Under the pieces are notes generated by a model. It saw nothing but the letters and a program-made list of their open reading frames with translations. It did no database searches and had not been told where the DNA came from. A stretch of DNA of 64,000 nucleotides from Amycolatopsis sp. FDAARGOS 1241 (GTDB lineage: Bacteria > Actinomycetota > Actinomycetes > Mycobacteriales > Pseudonocardiaceae), in contig NZ_CP069526.1 in NCBI RefSeq assembly GCF_016889705.1, forward strand, positions 3,720,001 through 3,784,000, written 5' to 3'. Each line of letters starts with the position of its first letter. Positions within the stretch are counted from its first letter, which is position 1. The position numbers and the translations under genes were made by a program. Shown here in pieces: positions 63,049 through 64,000 of this stretch.

Positions 63049-64000
63049 TCAGAGCGTGGCGTACAGCGCCCGCTCGAAGTCTTCGTAGAGCTTCATGAAC
63101 GGCGGCGGCACGAACGGCAGCGACTGGCTGTAGATCGCGCCCGTCACGCCCGTCTCGCGGTCGACCCAGAAGAACGAGTTGCACAGCCCGGCCCACGTTC
63201 CGCTGCCCGCGGCGCGCATGCCCGTGGCCTGCTCACCGTTGAGCAGCAGCCCCAGACCCCACCGGTAGCCCGGCCCGGCGGCGAAGTCGTGGGACGACGC
63301 CGGGTCGGCGGTGCTGATGCGCTCCGGGAACTTCAGGTCGCCGATCTGGTTGGTGAACGCGGCGTCCACGGTGGACTTCTCGAGCACCTTCGTGCCGTCG
63401 AGCGTGCCGCCGCCCAGCAGCATGCGCTGGAACTTGAGGTAGTCGCGCGGCGTCGAGTACAGGCCGTGCCCACCCGCCCAGTACTCGGGCACCTCCGGGA
63501 TGTTGATGTCGGTCGCGAGCCAGCCGCCGTCTTCGCCTCGGACGTGGATCGGCGCGAGGTTGGCGCGCTGCGCCGCGGTGGGGGCGAACGACGTCTCGGT
63601 CATCCCCAGCGGTCCGGTGATGTGCTCCGCGAAGTACTTGTCGAGCGTGGTGCCCGAGACGGCTTCGACGACGCGGCCGAGCCAGTCGGTGTTGGTGCCG
63701 TATTCGACGGTGGTACCGGGGTCGGCGATCATCGGCGCCGTGAACACCACGTTCTGGCCCGACAGCACGTTGGGGGTGCCGGTGGCGGCCTCCCACTTGA
63801 CGATGTCGGAGTTCCAGAACCAGTAGCTCAGGCCCGACGTGTGCGTCATCAGCTGCCGGATCGTCGCCTGCGAGGCCGGGGCCCGCAGCTGCGGTGTGTC
63901 GCCGTCGAACCCGGTCAGCACCTTGACGTCGGCGAACTCGGGGCGGTAGCGCTCGACGGGGGCGTCGAGCTCGATCTTGCCCTCGTCGGCCAGCCGGAGT
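63049..64000 (-). CDS. Class-C beta-lactamase-type serine hydrolase (partial)
   Basis: The C-terminal ~317 residues; the gene continues past the right edge. LRLADEGKIELDAPV then TIRQLMTHTSGLSYWF and STTVEYGTNTDWLGRVVEAV-like positions are the beta-lactamase/penicillin-binding-protein landmarks. The SxxK nucleophile would lie outside the window. NSFFWVDRETGVTGAIYSQS and FMKLYEDFERALYATL end the protein. Probably an esterase or peptidase. Confidence 0.85.
   Translation of the reverse strand, partial: LRLADEGKIELDAPVERYRPEFADVKVLTGFDGDTPQLRAPASQATIRQLMTHTSGLSYWFWNSDIVKWEAATGTPNVLSGQNVVFTAPMIADPGTTVEYGTNTDWLGRVVEAVSGTTLDKYFAEHITGPLGMTETSFAPTAAQRANLAPIHVRGEDGGWLATDINIPEVPEYWAGGHGLYSTPRDYLKFQRMLLGGGTLDGTKVLEKSTVDAAFTNQIGDLKFPERISTADPASSHDFAAGPGYRWGLGLLLNGEQATGMRAAGSGTWAGLCNSFFWVDRETGVTGAIYSQSLPFVPPPFMKLYEDFERALYATL

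Overview
The window is high-GC actinobacterial DNA, most likely from Amycolatopsis or another Pseudonocardiaceae genus. Evidence: many GTG starts, GTGA/ATGA stop-start overlaps, an F420-type LLM oxidoreductase, a TIGR03086 (mycothiol-enzyme-like) protein, twin-arginine secretion, and two stress-gene promoter boxes (GTTT and GGGTAN) like those of actinobacterial SigB/SigF. The genus call is inference. No rRNA, replication origin, phage or CRISPR array was seen.

Layout. 1-7.3 kb: a partial ATPase regulator, a small CxxC protein, a secreted phosphodiester glycosidase and a secreted GH2 exo-beta-glucosaminidase-like enzyme. 7.3-8.2 kb: a decayed IS5-type transposase. 8.2-18.2 kb: ordinary accessory metabolism (SCO1-like protein, TetR-P450, TetR-SDR with three operators, an ECF42-DGPF-carboxymuconolactone decarboxylase operon, a Ca2+/H+ antiporter and an LLM oxidoreductase).

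17-59.5 kb: a stress-type island. About twenty transcription starts carry a GTTT-like box, a 15-16 nt spacer and a GGGTAN box. Products include malic enzyme, pyruvate oxidase with an Rv2629-like protein, a ClpC-like ATPase, a damaged alcohol dehydrogenase, DUF/holin envelope proteins, a seven-gene Mrp/Mbh-like cation antiporter lacking the MrpA NuoL-like core, an orphan cytochrome oxidase subunit I, an acetate transporter, hemerythrin-like and SRPBCC proteins, and several tiny charged proteins. In seven genes the -10 box lies exactly 9 nt before the ATG, which predicts leaderless mRNAs.

40.5-49.8 kb: a complete selenocysteine module inside that island: selD facing away from tRNA-Sec(UCA), selA and selB, then fdhA-fdhB-nrfD. 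fdhA has an in-frame TGA at 45378-45380 followed by a bacterial SECIS hairpin, and must be read as one 1073-residue selenoprotein. It also has a stress-type promoter, linking formate oxidation to the same regulon.

Several island genes are broken: clpC-like (two frameshifts, one from a 14-bp tandem duplication), flavodoxin-like, CBS-domain, a 55-kb unknown, and an alcohol dehydrogenase whose middle segment is moved and inverted. Either the island is decaying or the assembly has indels. 59.9-62 kb holds remnants of a RibD-type reductase and an SDR around an intact haloalkane-dehalogenase-like hydrolase. The window ends with a secreted trypsin-like protease and a partial class-C beta-lactamase-type hydrolase.
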